Positions 40,064-48,854 of a stretch of 64,000 bases of DNA are shown here, piece by piece; the first letter of the stretch is position 1, and every line of letters starts with the position of its first letter. The position numbers were made by a program, and so were the translations under genes. The DNA is taken from positions 62,001 to 126,000 of the forward strand of contig JAUVXF010000003.1 of assembly GCA_030603695.1 (NCBI GenBank), read 5' to 3'. The stretch is from Natronohydrobacter sp. Its GTDB lineage: Bacteria > Pseudomonadota > Alphaproteobacteria > Rhodobacterales > Rhodobacteraceae. The notes beneath the pieces were generated by a model. The model was not told the origin of the DNA. It did not search any database and saw only the letters and a program-made list of their open reading frames with translations.

Positions 40064-41233
40064 TCAATTCGCGTTTTCAGGTTGTTGCGCGCGCATCTCG
40101 GCTTCAATCTCGCGCCAGCGTGCAACCGCGCGGTTATGATCGGCCAGATTGGTGGTGAACGTATGCCCGCCTGTGCCATCCGCCACAAAGTAAATATACG
40201 GCGTGTCATCTGGGTCTAGCGCCGCAAGAATTGCCGCGCGGCCGGGATTGGCAATCGGGGTTGGGGGCAGGCCATCTATGCGGTAAGTGTTCCAGGGTGT
40301 AACCGCGTCCAACTCCGAGCGGCGCAAACCGCGCCCCAGCGTGCCTTGGCCCTGCGTGATGCCATAAATCACAGTAGGATCGGTTTGTAGGCGCATGGGA
40401 ATGCGCAAGCGGTTTACAAACACGGATGCCACTTGCCGCCGTTCATCCGCGACGCCAGTTTCCTTTTCCACGATAGAGGCCATGATCAGCGCCTCTTCCG
40501 GGCTGGCATAGGGCAGCCCTTCTGCCCGGTTCTCCCAAGCCGTTGCAAGAATGCGTTCTTGCCGTGCTTCCATTTCGGCCAGAAGTGCTTGCCTGTCGGC
40601 CCCGCGCTGCACGGCGTAGCTGTCTGGCGCAAGCCAGCCTTCGCGCGGCACATCCCCCGGTTCCCCGCTCAGAAACTCTGCCAGGCGCAGCCCTTCCCAG
40701 ATTTGCCAGCTGGTTGCCCCCTCTGCCACGGTAATGCGGTATTGAATATCTGCTTGCGCGGTAAAAGCTGCGTATTCTTCTGGTGCGTCTTCATCCGATG
40801 CGAATTGGACAATGACCTCAAAGCGCTGGGTTGCTGGATCAAGCTCTCGCACCAGGGTGTCAATGCGCGTTACACCAATCCGGTATTGGATTTCTGACCC
40901 GCAAGTGGATGCCCCGCCACGCGTCAGCAGATCAAGAATAGTATCCATAGAGGCGCCTTCGGGGATCAGGTAAGACCCGAAACGCAACGCGCCCGCCCGT
41001 TCGGTATACTGCGCGCCAATGCGAAAAATCTGCTCCGACGAAACCGCGCCCTGTTCGGCCAGCCCGGTTGATACCGCGCGCAAAGACGCACCTTGCGCCA
41101 CCCTGAAGCAAATCGGCTCTGCCAGCGGCCCTGCGGCATAGAAACTGCGTTTGCCCGATGCGATAACAACGGCAAGTCCGATCAGGCCCACAATCAAAAG
41201 GGTCAGCACATTTGCGACAATATGTCGGATCAT
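40064..41233 (-). CDS. mltG: Endolytic peptidoglycan transglycosylase MltG
   Basis: A 389-residue membrane-anchored glycan terminase (YceG family). An N-terminal TM helix (VLTLLIVGLIGLAVVIA) is followed by the LysM-like region and the catalytic core with the Glu in IMASIVEKETG, then FVNRLRIPMRLQTDPTVIYG and NTYRIDGLPPTPIANPG. It cuts nascent glycan strands in the periplasm. The start overlaps the fabF stop by four bases, an arrangement common in bacteria. Confidence 0.94.
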   Translation of the reverse strand: MIRHIVANVLTLLIVGLIGLAVVIASGKRSFYAAGPLAEPICFRVAQGASLRAVSTGLAEQGAVSSEQIFRIGAQYTERAGALRFGSYLIPEGASMDTILDLLTRGGASTCGSEIQYRIGVTRIDTLVRELDPATQRFEVIVQFASDEDAPEEYAAFTAQADIQYRITVAEGATSWQIWEGLRLAEFLSGEPGDVPREGWLAPDSYAVQRGADRQALLAEMEARQERILATAWENRAEGLPYASPEEALIMASIVEKETGVADERRQVASVFVNRLRIPMRLQTDPTVIYGITQGQGTLGRGLRRSELDAVTPWNTYRIDGLPPTPIANPGRAAILAALDPDDTPYIYFVADGTGGHTFTTNLADHNRAVARWREIEAEMRAQQPENAN

Positions 41234-42495
41234 GCGTCCGTCACTTTCCCCATGATCAGGCTGGCATTCGTTCCGCCAAAGCCAAAACTGTTGGAAAGGG
41301 CTATCGAAATCTCTCGCTTGCGGGCGGTATGTGGCGCGAGATCAATCGGGGTTTCAACTGCCGGATTGTCCAGATTCAGCGTCGGCGGTGCGATCTGGTC
41401 GCGAATGGCCAGAATGCAGAAAATCGCCTCTACCGCGCCAGCAGCCCCCAGCAAATGCCCAATGGCCGATTTGGTGGAAGACATGGTTGCATGGCCTGCC
41501 GCATTGCCAAGCAGGCGCTCCACGGCAGCCAATTCGATCACATCTGCCATGGTGGATGTCCCATGTGCATTGATGTAATCAATCTGGGATGGGGCAATGC
41601 CTGCCCGCGCAACTGCCGCTTTCATGGATCGCAGCGCGCCATCGCCATCTTCCGAGGGGGCCGTAATGTGATAAGCATCCCCCGACATGCCGTAGCCCAA
41701 AATCTCTGCGTATATTTTTGCCCCGCGGGCTTTGGCGTGCTCATATTCTTCCAGCACCACCACGCCTGCACCTTCGCCCATGACAAAGCCGTCACGATCG
41801 GCATCATAAGGGCGCGAGGCGGCTGCGGGATTGTCCGCGCGCTTGGTGGAAAGGGCCTTGCAGGCATTGAAACCCGCGATCCCGATTTCGCAAATCGGGC
41901 TTTCGGCCCCGCCTGCGATCATGACATCTGCATCGCCCCACTGAATCAGGCGCGCGGCATCGCCAATGGCATGTGCACCTGTGGAACAGGCGGTGACAAC
42001 TGCATGGTTGGGGCCTTTGAACCCGTAACGGATGCTGACCTGCCCCGATACCAGATTGATCAGCGCAGAGGGTATGAAAAATGGCGACACGCGGCGTGGG
42101 CCGCGTTCTTTCAGCAGTATCGATGTATCGGCAATCGCAGACAAACCACCAATGCCAGAGCCGATCATCACGCCTGTTCGCTCGCGGCTTTCCTCATCCT
42201 GCGGCATCCAGCCGGAATCGCGCACGGCCTGATCCGCGGCCGCGACACCGTATAGGATGAATTCATCCACTTTGCGGGCTTCTTTCGGCTCCATCCAGTC
42301 ATCTGGGTTGAATGTGCCATCGGTTCCATCCCCGCGCGGAACTTCGCAGGCATAGGTTGTGGCGAAGGCGCTGGCATCAAAGCGCGTAATCGGCCCGGCA
42401 CCGGATTGCCCCGCCAGCAAGCGCGACCAGCTTTCCTCTACCCCACAAGCCAAGGGTGTGACCAAACCAAGCCCTGTGACCACGACTCTGCGCAT
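41230..42495 (-). CDS. fabF: 3-oxoacyl-ACP synthase II
   Basis: A 421-residue condensing enzyme elongating acyl-ACP with malonyl-ACP. The nucleophilic Cys is in VVTACSTGAHAIGDA; the two His are in INAHGTSTMADVIE and KSAIGHLLGAAGAVE; the N-terminus RRVVVTGLGLVTPLACGVEE is canonical. It precedes mltG with ATGA overlap. The usual acpP gene is not directly upstream; a 167-base gap and a DUF2237 gene are there instead. Confidence 0.96.
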   Translation of the reverse strand: MRRVVVTGLGLVTPLACGVEESWSRLLAGQSGAGPITRFDASAFATTYACEVPRGDGTDGTFNPDDWMEPKEARKVDEFILYGVAAADQAVRDSGWMPQDEESRERTGVMIGSGIGGLSAIADTSILLKERGPRRVSPFFIPSALINLVSGQVSIRYGFKGPNHAVVTACSTGAHAIGDAARLIQWGDADVMIAGGAESPICEIGIAGFNACKALSTKRADNPAAASRPYDADRDGFVMGEGAGVVVLEEYEHAKARGAKIYAEILGYGMSGDAYHITAPSEDGDGALRSMKAAVARAGIAPSQIDYINAHGTSTMADVIELAAVERLLGNAAGHATMSSTKSAIGHLLGAAGAVEAIFCILAIRDQIAPPTLNLDNPAVETPIDLAPHTARKREISIALSNSFGFGGTNASLIMGKVTDA

Positions 42496-42662
42496 TCACC
42501 TGTTCTCCTGTCGCCGAAAACCGTTATTTTTCCCTGCAATACCGGGATTTGCCGCGCTATGGAAGGGCAAGCGGCCATAGCCACCCCGTCATAATGCCAA
42601 AAAACGCCTACCTTTCGCTTGGCCAATCCACGTTCTGAGGAGATCAAACCTTGCGTGCGGTT

Positions 42663-43046
42663 TCAATCAATATCTGCGGCGTAAATTTTCAAGATTTCGA
42701 TGGGCACTATATCCAGCGCGCGTTGATGGGTGGCACGCAACACCACGCGCGGGGCAACGCCTTCGTGATGGGCCTGCAAAAAGCGGCTGGCACATAAACA
42801 CCACTGATCGCCGGCTTGCAAACCGGGAAAGGCGAATTCCGGGCGCGGTGAGGACAGATCATTGCCCAGATATTTGGAATACGCCAAAAACTCTTTGGTC
42901 ATAAGCGCGCAGACAGTGTGGCTGCCCTGATCTTCCGGGCAGGTATCGCACAGGCCGTTGCGGAAAAACCCTGTCATCGGATCGCGCGAGCAGGGGACAA
43001 GCCTGCCGCCCAGAACATTGACCGATGGTTCCATTCTGATGCTCAT
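42663..43046 (-). CDS. DUF2237 family protein
   Basis: A 127-residue protein with the DUF2237 pattern: NVLGGRLVPCSRDPMTGFFR, DTCPEDQGSHTVCA and the C-terminal WCLCASRFLQAHHEGVAPRV. Several conserved cysteines are present, but no function is established. It lies between pth and fabF on the minus strand with untranslated gaps of 67 and 167 bases; the gap toward fabF shows no gene. Confidence 0.85.
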   Translation of the reverse strand: MSIRMEPSVNVLGGRLVPCSRDPMTGFFRNGLCDTCPEDQGSHTVCALMTKEFLAYSKYLGNDLSSPRPEFAFPGLQAGDQWCLCASRFLQAHHEGVAPRVVLRATHQRALDIVPIEILKIYAADID

Positions 43047-43113
43047 TTTCTGCCCCTTGTGTGATTATGGAAAAGACCTAATCCTGTGCGGCGGTGAATT
43101 CCAGTGCGCCGCA

Positions 43114-43803
43114 TCAGCGAAACCGATCCACCAGTTTTTGCAGGGCAGAGCGGGTATCTTCTGGCGCGCCGGCCGGTGTTGCGGCGGGCGTTCTGGATGG
43201 GGCAGGGGGCGGCGAAGGGGGCGCGGATTTTGCCACAGCCCCCATGCGCAGCGCTACCTTATTGCTGAATTTCGCAGTATCGCCCTGTGCCAATGCCTCT
43301 GCGCCATCGGCAATGCCGCGCATCATGTCGTCCAGCCAGTCTTGATCTGCCTTGGCAAAATCCGACAACACATAGGGCGATACGCGATCCTTGTGGCCCG
43401 GATGGCCAATGCCCAGCCGCACGCGCGCATAATCCGGCCCGATATGGCCGTGGATGGAACGCAAGCCATTATGCCCCGCATGCCCGCCCCCCTGCTTGCA
43501 GCGCAGTTTTCCGGGGGCAAGATCCAGCTCATCATGAAAAACCACCAGATCGGCTGGCTCCAGCTTGAAAAAGCGCAGGGCTTCTACCACCGACTGCCCG
43601 GAAAGGTTCATGAAGGTTTGCGGCTTTATCAGAACCACCTTTTCTGCGCCCAGCCGCCCTTCGGCAATCTCTGCCTGAAACTTTGTGCGCCAAGGGGCAA
43701 ACCCATGCGCCGCTGCAATGGCATCCAGCGCCATAAAGCCGATATTGTGCCGGTTTGCGGCATATTTCGTGCCCGGATTGCCCAAGCCCACAAAAATCTT
43801 CAT
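43114..43803 (-). CDS. pth: Peptidyl-tRNA hydrolase with Pro/Ala-rich C-terminal extension
   Basis: A 229-residue enzyme that recycles peptidyl-tRNA. MKIFVGLGNPGTKYAANRHN contains the catalytic His, KPQTFMNLSGQSV and FHDELDLAPGKLR are invariant motifs, and GGGHAGHNGLRSI completes the site. After about residue 190 comes a proline/alanine-rich linker ending in a short helix (RSALQKLVDRFR), longer than the ~190-residue E. coli type. The ATG at 43803 was chosen by motif and upstream GAGGGCGGG. It is downstream of rplY on the same strand, but a divergent gene and terminator intervene. Confidence 0.95.
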   Translation of the reverse strand: MKIFVGLGNPGTKYAANRHNIGFMALDAIAAAHGFAPWRTKFQAEIAEGRLGAEKVVLIKPQTFMNLSGQSVVEALRFFKLEPADLVVFHDELDLAPGKLRCKQGGGHAGHNGLRSIHGHIGPDYARVRLGIGHPGHKDRVSPYVLSDFAKADQDWLDDMMRGIADGAEALAQGDTAKFSNKVALRMGAVAKSAPPSPPPAPSRTPAATPAGAPEDTRSALQKLVDRFR

Positions 43804-43923
43804 CCCGCCCTCATCTGTCGTCTTGGCGCATACCATAGCCAAGCCCGCCCTTGGGGGAAAGCGGTTGCTTGCGCCTATGGCGCAGCGCGTTAGACTATCA
43901 GTAACCATAATGCAGGAGGCAGG

Positions 43924-44256
43924 ATGTATCTGACAATCAACCGTTTCAAAGTGCGGCCCGGACAGGAAAGCGCCTTTGAAGAGATATGGACAGGGCGCGA
44001 GAGCAAATTGCCAGAATTGGACGGGTTTGTGGAATTCCACCTGTTTCGCGGGGCCAGCACGGCAGAGGCCACGGTTTACCTGTCCCATACCCTGTGGCGC
44101 GACAAGGCCGCGTTTGACGGTTGGGCGAAGTCGCAAAATTTCCGAGGGTCGCACAAAGGCGTGCGTGACCATGGCGCGATCTATCTTGGCCCGCCAGAAT
44201 TGGAAATCTACGACTCGGTGCAGTGCATTCGCGGAAAATCAGCCGAGGGCGCATGA
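43924..44256 (+). CDS. Antibiotic biosynthesis monooxygenase (ABM)-domain protein
   Basis: A 110-residue ferredoxin-like ABM-fold protein. MYLTINRFKVRPGQESAFEE, FVEFHLFRG and LWRDKAAFDGWAKSQNFR are typical. Relatives include heme-degrading and quinol monooxygenases as well as proteins of unknown role; which applies is not visible. It is divergent from pth and ends in a hairpin shared with rplY. Confidence 0.82.
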   Translation: MYLTINRFKVRPGQESAFEEIWTGRESKLPELDGFVEFHLFRGASTAEATVYLSHTLWRDKAAFDGWAKSQNFRGSHKGVRDHGAIYLGPPELEIYDSVQCIRGKSAEGA

Positions 44257-44285
44257 AAAAGGGGCATGCGTTTGTGCATGCCCCT
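44256..44285. terminator. Bidirectional terminator between ABM gene and rplY
   Basis: Nine-base arms GGGGCATGC/GCATGCCCC (44261-44284) around a GTTTGT loop, with an A run on the left. On the minus strand this gives a T run after the stem, a proper terminator for rplY. Confidence 0.85.
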
Positions 44286-44310
44286 TCCTTAATGCTATGT
44301 CAGGCGCAGA

Positions 44311-44916
44311 TTATTCTGCGTCTTCTTCGTCATCGGCAGCCGCCAAAGCACGCGGTGCGGCGATATTCGCAATCACGAAATCACGGTCGATTGTGGCCTT
44401 CGTGCCTTCGGGCAGGGTGATGGCCGAAATGGTGATCGTGTCACCAATCTTGCGGCCTTCCAGATCCACCACCAGCTTTTCAGGGATATCACCTGCCAGC
44501 ACGTTCAGTTCTACTTCGGGGCGAACAACTGTCAATGTGCCGCCGCGCTTCAGGCCAACGCATTTTTCTGCATTGATGAAGTCAACCGGAATGAACAGGT
44601 TGATCCGTGTTGTCCGACGCAGGCGCATCAGGTCAACATGCGTGGGCAGGCCCTTGACAACATCACGCTGCACACCGCGGCAGATAACGCGGACATCTTC
44701 CTGACCTTCAATCTTCAGATTGAGAAGCTTGGACAGAAAGCGCCCTGCTTTCAACTGCGCCAGCAGGTAGTTATATTTGAAGTTGATCGGCAAAGGCTCT
44801 GCGCCGCCACCATAAACAATACCGGGTACGAGTTGCTCACGACGAGCTTGACGAGCGGCCCCCTTGCCTGTCCCCGTCCGTACCTCGGCTACAAGATCCG
44901 GGATCTCACCAGCCAT
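44311..44916 (-). CDS. rplY: 50S ribosomal protein L25/general stress protein Ctc
   Basis: A 201-residue two-domain L25 (Ctc form): an N-terminal 5S-rRNA-binding domain ([29 protein letters not shown]) plus the C-terminal TL5 domain. The acidic tail AADDEEDAE is common. The ATG at 44916 follows AAAAGGAA. In many bacteria rplY precedes pth, and here pth is also close downstream though separated by the ABM gene. Confidence 0.94.
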   Translation of the reverse strand: MAGEIPDLVAEVRTGTGKGAARQARREQLVPGIVYGGGAEPLPINFKYNYLLAQLKAGRFLSKLLNLKIEGQEDVRVICRGVQRDVVKGLPTHVDLMRLRRTTRINLFIPVDFINAEKCVGLKRGGTLTVVRPEVELNVLAGDIPEKLVVDLEGRKIGDTITISAITLPEGTKATIDRDFVIANIAAPRALAAADDEEDAE

Positions 44917-44941
44917 TTGGACATTCCTTTTACAAGATGAA

Positions 44942-44967
44942 CGGCCCGCCTCCAAGGGTGCGGGCCG
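44942..44967 (-). promoter_or_regulatory. GC-rich hairpin in the rplY leader
   Basis: CGGCCCGC and GCGGGCCG pair over a ten-base loop, ending 25 bases before the rplY start. Read on the minus strand the loop contains TTGGAG. It may be an end-of-operon hairpin for the ackA transcript upstream, or a leader structure for rplY. No T tract follows. Confidence 0.4.
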
Positions 44968-45045
44968 CAAGTAGGGGGGCTATAGGCGAGATTTGCCGCT
45001 TTGAAAAGGCCAAAAGCATGGGTTTTGATGGTAAACTGCCGTGTT

Positions 45046-46188
45046 TCATGCCCGCATCAGGGCGCGCACATAATGGGCGATTTCGCGTTCCTCATCTGCG
45101 GGGATAATCCATATCTGCACGGCGCTGTCTGTCTGGTGCAGCCGGGGCGCGTTTTGCGCATTCGCCTGCGGATCAAGCGCCAGCCCAAGCCAACCCAGAT
45201 GGCCCAGAATGCCAGCCCGGATATTGGCCGCATTCTCGCCGATCCCACCTGTAAAGACTATGGCATCCAGCCCGCCCATGGCGGCCACCATGCTGCCCGC
45301 ATGCCGCGCAGCCCAATAGCAAAAATGCGCCATGGCAAAGGCACTGTCATTGCTGCCATCTTCGCCCAAGGGGCGCATATCGGCGCTATGGCCCGACAGG
45401 CCCAACAGCCCGGAGCGGTGATTGAGCAGGGTATGCGTGGCCTCCAGCCCCTCTTCGGCGGCCAGCCGCAAGACCAGATTGGCATCAATGCTGCCCGCGC
45501 GCGTGCCCATTGTCAGCCCTTCCAGCGGGGAATAGCCCATCGTCGTGGCCACAGATTGCCCCTGCCGGATGGCGCAAAGCGAGGCCCCGTTGCCCAGATG
45601 GCAGGCCAGCACGCGCGCAGGGACAGGCTGGCCGGTAAGCGGCGTGTAATTGCGCATCAAAGACGCATAGCTCAGCCCGTGAAAGCCATAACGGCGCAAG
45701 CCACGCGCGGCATAATCCGGTGGCAAGGCGTAGTGCGTTGCAACTGCCGGGTTGGTGGCGTGAAAGCCCGTATCAAAGCAGGCGAATTGCGGCAGAGTTG
45801 GCGCAATCTGGGCAACAGCATCAATCGCGGCCAGATTATGCGGGTTATGCAACGGGGCCAGCGGAATACAGGCGGCAATTTCTGCACGCAGCGCGGGTGT
45901 AATGGCTTGGGGCCTGGTCAGATCAGGGCCACCATGCACAACCCGATGACCAACCGCGGCCAGTTTGCCAAAATCCACACCCTGCGCGGCCAGCGCCGTG
46001 AATATGTGACGCAGCGCGGTTGCATGATCCGGCAAATCCACGGATTGCCGCATGTCACCAAGGCGAAGCGTCCCCGCCCCCCCGATCCTGTCGGCCATGC
46101 CTGTCAGAAAGACGCTAAGATCGAGGGCAAACACCGTCAGTTTGATAGACGATGACCCCGCATTCAACACCAGCACCGCGTTTTCCAT
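45046..46188 (-). CDS. ackA: Acetate kinase (in the xsc operon)
   Basis: A 380-residue acetate/propionate kinase: VLVLNAGSSSIKL (phosphate and acetate-binding Asn), GHRVVHGG (Arg), CFDTGFHATNPAVATHYALP, RVLACHLGNGASLCAI and FTGGIGENAANIR are intact. The usual FHGTSH reads FHGLSY, a variation seen in a proteobacterial subgroup. It converts acetyl phosphate and ADP to acetate and ATP. It starts eight bases after the sulfite exporter gene, in the order xsc, tauE, ackA, so its likely donor is acetyl phosphate made by Xsc. A second acetate kinase, fused to PduL, is at 59638. Confidence 0.9.
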   Translation of the reverse strand: MENAVLVLNAGSSSIKLTVFALDLSVFLTGMADRIGGAGTLRLGDMRQSVDLPDHATALRHIFTALAAQGVDFGKLAAVGHRVVHGGPDLTRPQAITPALRAEIAACIPLAPLHNPHNLAAIDAVAQIAPTLPQFACFDTGFHATNPAVATHYALPPDYAARGLRRYGFHGLSYASLMRNYTPLTGQPVPARVLACHLGNGASLCAIRQGQSVATTMGYSPLEGLTMGTRAGSIDANLVLRLAAEEGLEATHTLLNHRSGLLGLSGHSADMRPLGEDGSNDSAFAMAHFCYWAARHAGSMVAAMGGLDAIVFTGGIGENAANIRAGILGHLGWLGLALDPQANAQNAPRLHQTDSAVQIWIIPADEEREIAHYVRALMRA

Positions 46189-46196
46189 GATGGCTT

Positions 46197-46946
46197 TCAA
46201 AACAGGCTGCGCAACAGGCCAAAACCTGCCAGCAAGATCAGAAGAATAAGGGTGAATTTCTTGAAATCCTGCGGGTTGGAGAACGCAAATCGCCGCCCGC
46301 CAATCCATAGGCCCAGCGCCATCAGGGGCAGCATGGCCCCCAGCATGACAAAACTTTGCACTGTCAAAAGCCCCGTCAGATAGAGCGAGGGCAGCGCGAT
46401 CAGGCATAACAGCGTCAGATACGCGATAAGCGTGGCACGGAATACGCGCGCCGCAACTGGCTGTGCGGCCATGTAAACCGCAATCGGCAAGCCACCCGCC
46501 GCCGCACCATTGGCAAGGCCCGATGTCATGCCCGCAATCAGATTGCCCAAGATGCCCATCTCGCGCCCGAACTGGAACCCGCGTGCCATGGCCAGGCAGA
46601 TCACCAGCACCATGGCCGAAATCGCCATGCGCGCCACATCTTCGCCCATGCGCGCGATCAGCGCAAAGCTGAACGGCATGACCACTGCCGCACCCACCAG
46701 CATGGCCCAGATACGCCGCCAATCCGCTTGCGCGCGCAACCCGCGCGCTTGCCCCACGCTCAGCGCGATTTCACATAAAACCAGCGTCGAGACAAAGGGC
46801 ACAGGGTCTGTCACCAGCGCCGCAGAGGTGATCACCAGCGCCGAAAAGCCAAACCCCGAATAGCCCCGCACCCATGCAGCACCCAAGATGCAGATGGCGA
46901 GATACGCCATCTGCCATGCTTCCAGCCCCAGAGAAGAGAGGCCCAT
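46197..46946 (-). CDS. tauE: TauE/SafE family exporter, probable sulfite exporter
   Basis: A 249-residue membrane protein with about eight helices in two similar halves (GAAWVRGYSGFGFSALVITS; GMTSGLANGAAAGGLPIAVY), the TauE/SafE (DUF81) layout. Between xsc and ackA its probable job is to export the sulfite that Xsc releases, preventing intracellular toxicity. The family also carries other organic and sulfur anions, so sulfite is inferred from context. It begins six bases after the xsc stop. Confidence 0.82.
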   Translation of the reverse strand: MGLSSLGLEAWQMAYLAICILGAAWVRGYSGFGFSALVITSAALVTDPVPFVSTLVLCEIALSVGQARGLRAQADWRRIWAMLVGAAVVMPFSFALIARMGEDVARMAISAMVLVICLAMARGFQFGREMGILGNLIAGMTSGLANGAAAGGLPIAVYMAAQPVAARVFRATLIAYLTLLCLIALPSLYLTGLLTVQSFVMLGAMLPLMALGLWIGGRRFAFSNPQDFKKFTLILLILLAGFGLLRSLF

Positions 46947-46952
46947 ACCCTG

Positions 46953-48728
46953 TCAGACAGTCTGGGGGCGCATATCCGCCCGGCTGATCCCGGCCACCGA
47001 TACGGGCTTTTTCATCGCATCGCGGCGGAAGGGATCGCCCAGTTCCTGATTGATCATCGCTTCAATCAGGGTGGTTTTGCCATGCTTCATCTGGTCTTCG
47101 ATAGCTTTGTGCAAGGCGGCTGTCAGTTCTTCCATGGTGCGCGCTTGCACGCCTTGCAAGCCGCAAGCCTGCGCTATGCCCGCATAGCTGACCTGCTCAT
47201 CCAGTTCGGTGCCAACAAAGTTATCTTCAAACCACAGGGTCGAATTGCGCTTTTCCGCACCCCATTGGTAATTGCGGAACACGATCATGGTAATGGCAGG
47301 CCATTCGGGGCGGCCAATCGCTGTCAGTTCTGTAACCGCAATCCCGAATGCACCGTCACCGGCAAAGCCCACCACCGGCACATCGGGGCAGCCGATTTTG
47401 GCCCCCACGATAGACGGCAAGCCATAACCGCAAGGGCCAAACAGGCCCGGCGCAAGATATTTGCGGCCTTCGTCAAAGCTGGGATAGGCATTGCCAATCG
47501 CACAGTTATTGCCGATGTCGGAAGAGATGATGGCCTCTTTGGGCAGAGCGGATTGAATGGCACGCCACGCCATGCGCGGGCTCATCCAGTCGGGCTTTGC
47601 CGCGCGCGCGCGCTCATTCCAGTTTGTGCCCGGATCATCCTCTTCATGATCCATAGAGGAGAGTTGCTGCGCCCATGTGGATTTGCGTTTGGCAATCTCT
47701 GCGCGCCGCTCTGCGCGGCCCGCATCGCCCGCCGTATCAGACAGGCGCGCCAAAATCCCTTCGGCGGTTTTCTTGGCATCGCCCACAATCCCAACGCTGA
47801 CCTTCTTTGTCAGGCCAATACGGTCGGGGTTGATATCTACCTGAATGATCTGGGCATCTTTGGGCCAGTAATCTATCCCATAGCCGGGCAGGGTGCTGAA
47901 TGGGTTCAACCGTGTGCCAAGGCACAGCACAACATCTGCCTGCGCGATCAATTCCATTGCAGCCTTTGAACCGTTATACCCCAAAGGCCCGGCAAAAAGC
48001 GGGTGCGCACCGGGAAAGGCGTCATTATGCTGATAGCCCACGCAAACAGGCGCATCCAGCCGTTCCGCCAGCACCTTCGAGGCTTCGATCGCGCCGCCAA
48101 TTACCACGCCTGCGCCGTTCAGGATCACCGGAAAACGGGCCTCTGACAGCAGTTTGGCCGCGCGTTCCATCGCCTCTTCCCCTCCGGCGGGGCGCTCGAA
48201 TGTCAGGATTTCGGGCAGTTCAATATCAATCACCTGTGTCCAGAAATCGCGCGGCATGTTGATTTGTGCAGGCGCGGAATGGCGTTTGGCCTGTAGGATC
48301 ACCCGGTTCAGCACTTCTGCCACGCGCGACGGGTCGCGCACCTCTTCCTGATAGGCAACCATATCTTCGAACAGCTTCATCTGTTCAACTTCCTGAAACC
48401 CGCCTTGCCCGATTGTCTTGTTCGCGGCCTGCGGTGTGACCAGCAGCAAGGGCGTATGGTTCCAATAGGCTGTTTTTACGGCGGTCACGAAATTTGTGAT
48501 ACCGGGGCCGTTTTGGGCAATCATCATGCTCATTTTGCCCGTGGCGCGGGTGTAGCCATCGGCCATGAACCCGCCAGAGCCTTCATGCGCGCAGTCCCAA
48601 AATGTGATCCCTGCCTTGTCGAACAGGTCTGATATCGGCATCATCGCAGAGCCGATAATCCCAAAGGCATGTTCAATGCCATGAAGTTGCAGGGTTTTGA
48701 TAAAGGCTTCTTCGGTGGTCATGCGCAT
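46953..48728 (-). CDS. xsc: Sulfoacetaldehyde acetyltransferase
   Basis: A 591-residue thiamine-diphosphate enzyme that turns sulfoacetaldehyde and phosphate into acetyl phosphate and sulfite. MRMTTEEAFIKTLQLHGIEH at the N-terminus, CAHEGSGGFMADGYTRATG (with the ThDP-activating Glu) and GDGAFGIAVTELTAIGRPEW followed by FRNYQWGAEKRN (cofactor Mg site) are those of Xsc rather than acetolactate synthase. The ATG at 48728 follows AAGGAATATAGCC. It is the first gene of an operon with tauE and ackA, and CTGG-type boxes lie upstream. Confidence 0.93.
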   Translation of the reverse strand: MRMTTEEAFIKTLQLHGIEHAFGIIGSAMMPISDLFDKAGITFWDCAHEGSGGFMADGYTRATGKMSMMIAQNGPGITNFVTAVKTAYWNHTPLLLVTPQAANKTIGQGGFQEVEQMKLFEDMVAYQEEVRDPSRVAEVLNRVILQAKRHSAPAQINMPRDFWTQVIDIELPEILTFERPAGGEEAMERAAKLLSEARFPVILNGAGVVIGGAIEASKVLAERLDAPVCVGYQHNDAFPGAHPLFAGPLGYNGSKAAMELIAQADVVLCLGTRLNPFSTLPGYGIDYWPKDAQIIQVDINPDRIGLTKKVSVGIVGDAKKTAEGILARLSDTAGDAGRAERRAEIAKRKSTWAQQLSSMDHEEDDPGTNWNERARAAKPDWMSPRMAWRAIQSALPKEAIISSDIGNNCAIGNAYPSFDEGRKYLAPGLFGPCGYGLPSIVGAKIGCPDVPVVGFAGDGAFGIAVTELTAIGRPEWPAITMIVFRNYQWGAEKRNSTLWFEDNFVGTELDEQVSYAGIAQACGLQGVQARTMEELTAALHKAIEDQMKHGKTTLIEAMINQELGDPFRRDAMKKPVSVAGISRADMRPQTV

Positions 48729-48811
48729 GGCTATATTCCTTGCTGACAGGTATGTAATCGCGCGGCTGGCGCGTCTTGCCCGCCCAAGAAACACTATTGC
48801 GCGGCCAGATA

Positions 48812-48844
48812 TTAGGGCCAGATGTTATCTGGCTATATAGCCAG
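48812..48844 (-). promoter_or_regulatory. Candidate TauR boxes upstream of xsc
   Basis: On the minus strand, CTGGCTATAT (48844 to 48835) and CTGGCCCTAA (48821 to 48812) are direct repeats 23 bases apart; another CTGG follows 13 bases later. The second fits the CTGGACYTAA TauR box that I recall from Rhodobacter capsulatus. The first overlaps a perfect 16-base palindrome CTGGCTATATAGCCAG (48829-48844). The boxes are about 85-115 bases before the xsc start. Confidence 0.65.
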
Positions 48845-48854
48845 AATCAGCACA

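Noticed and set aside
46953-48728. Acetolactate synthase as the identity of the ThDP enzyme
   Set aside because: The N-terminus and the FRNYQWGAEKRN region are Xsc-like, and tauR, tpa and a sulfite exporter are adjacent; no small regulatory subunit follows.
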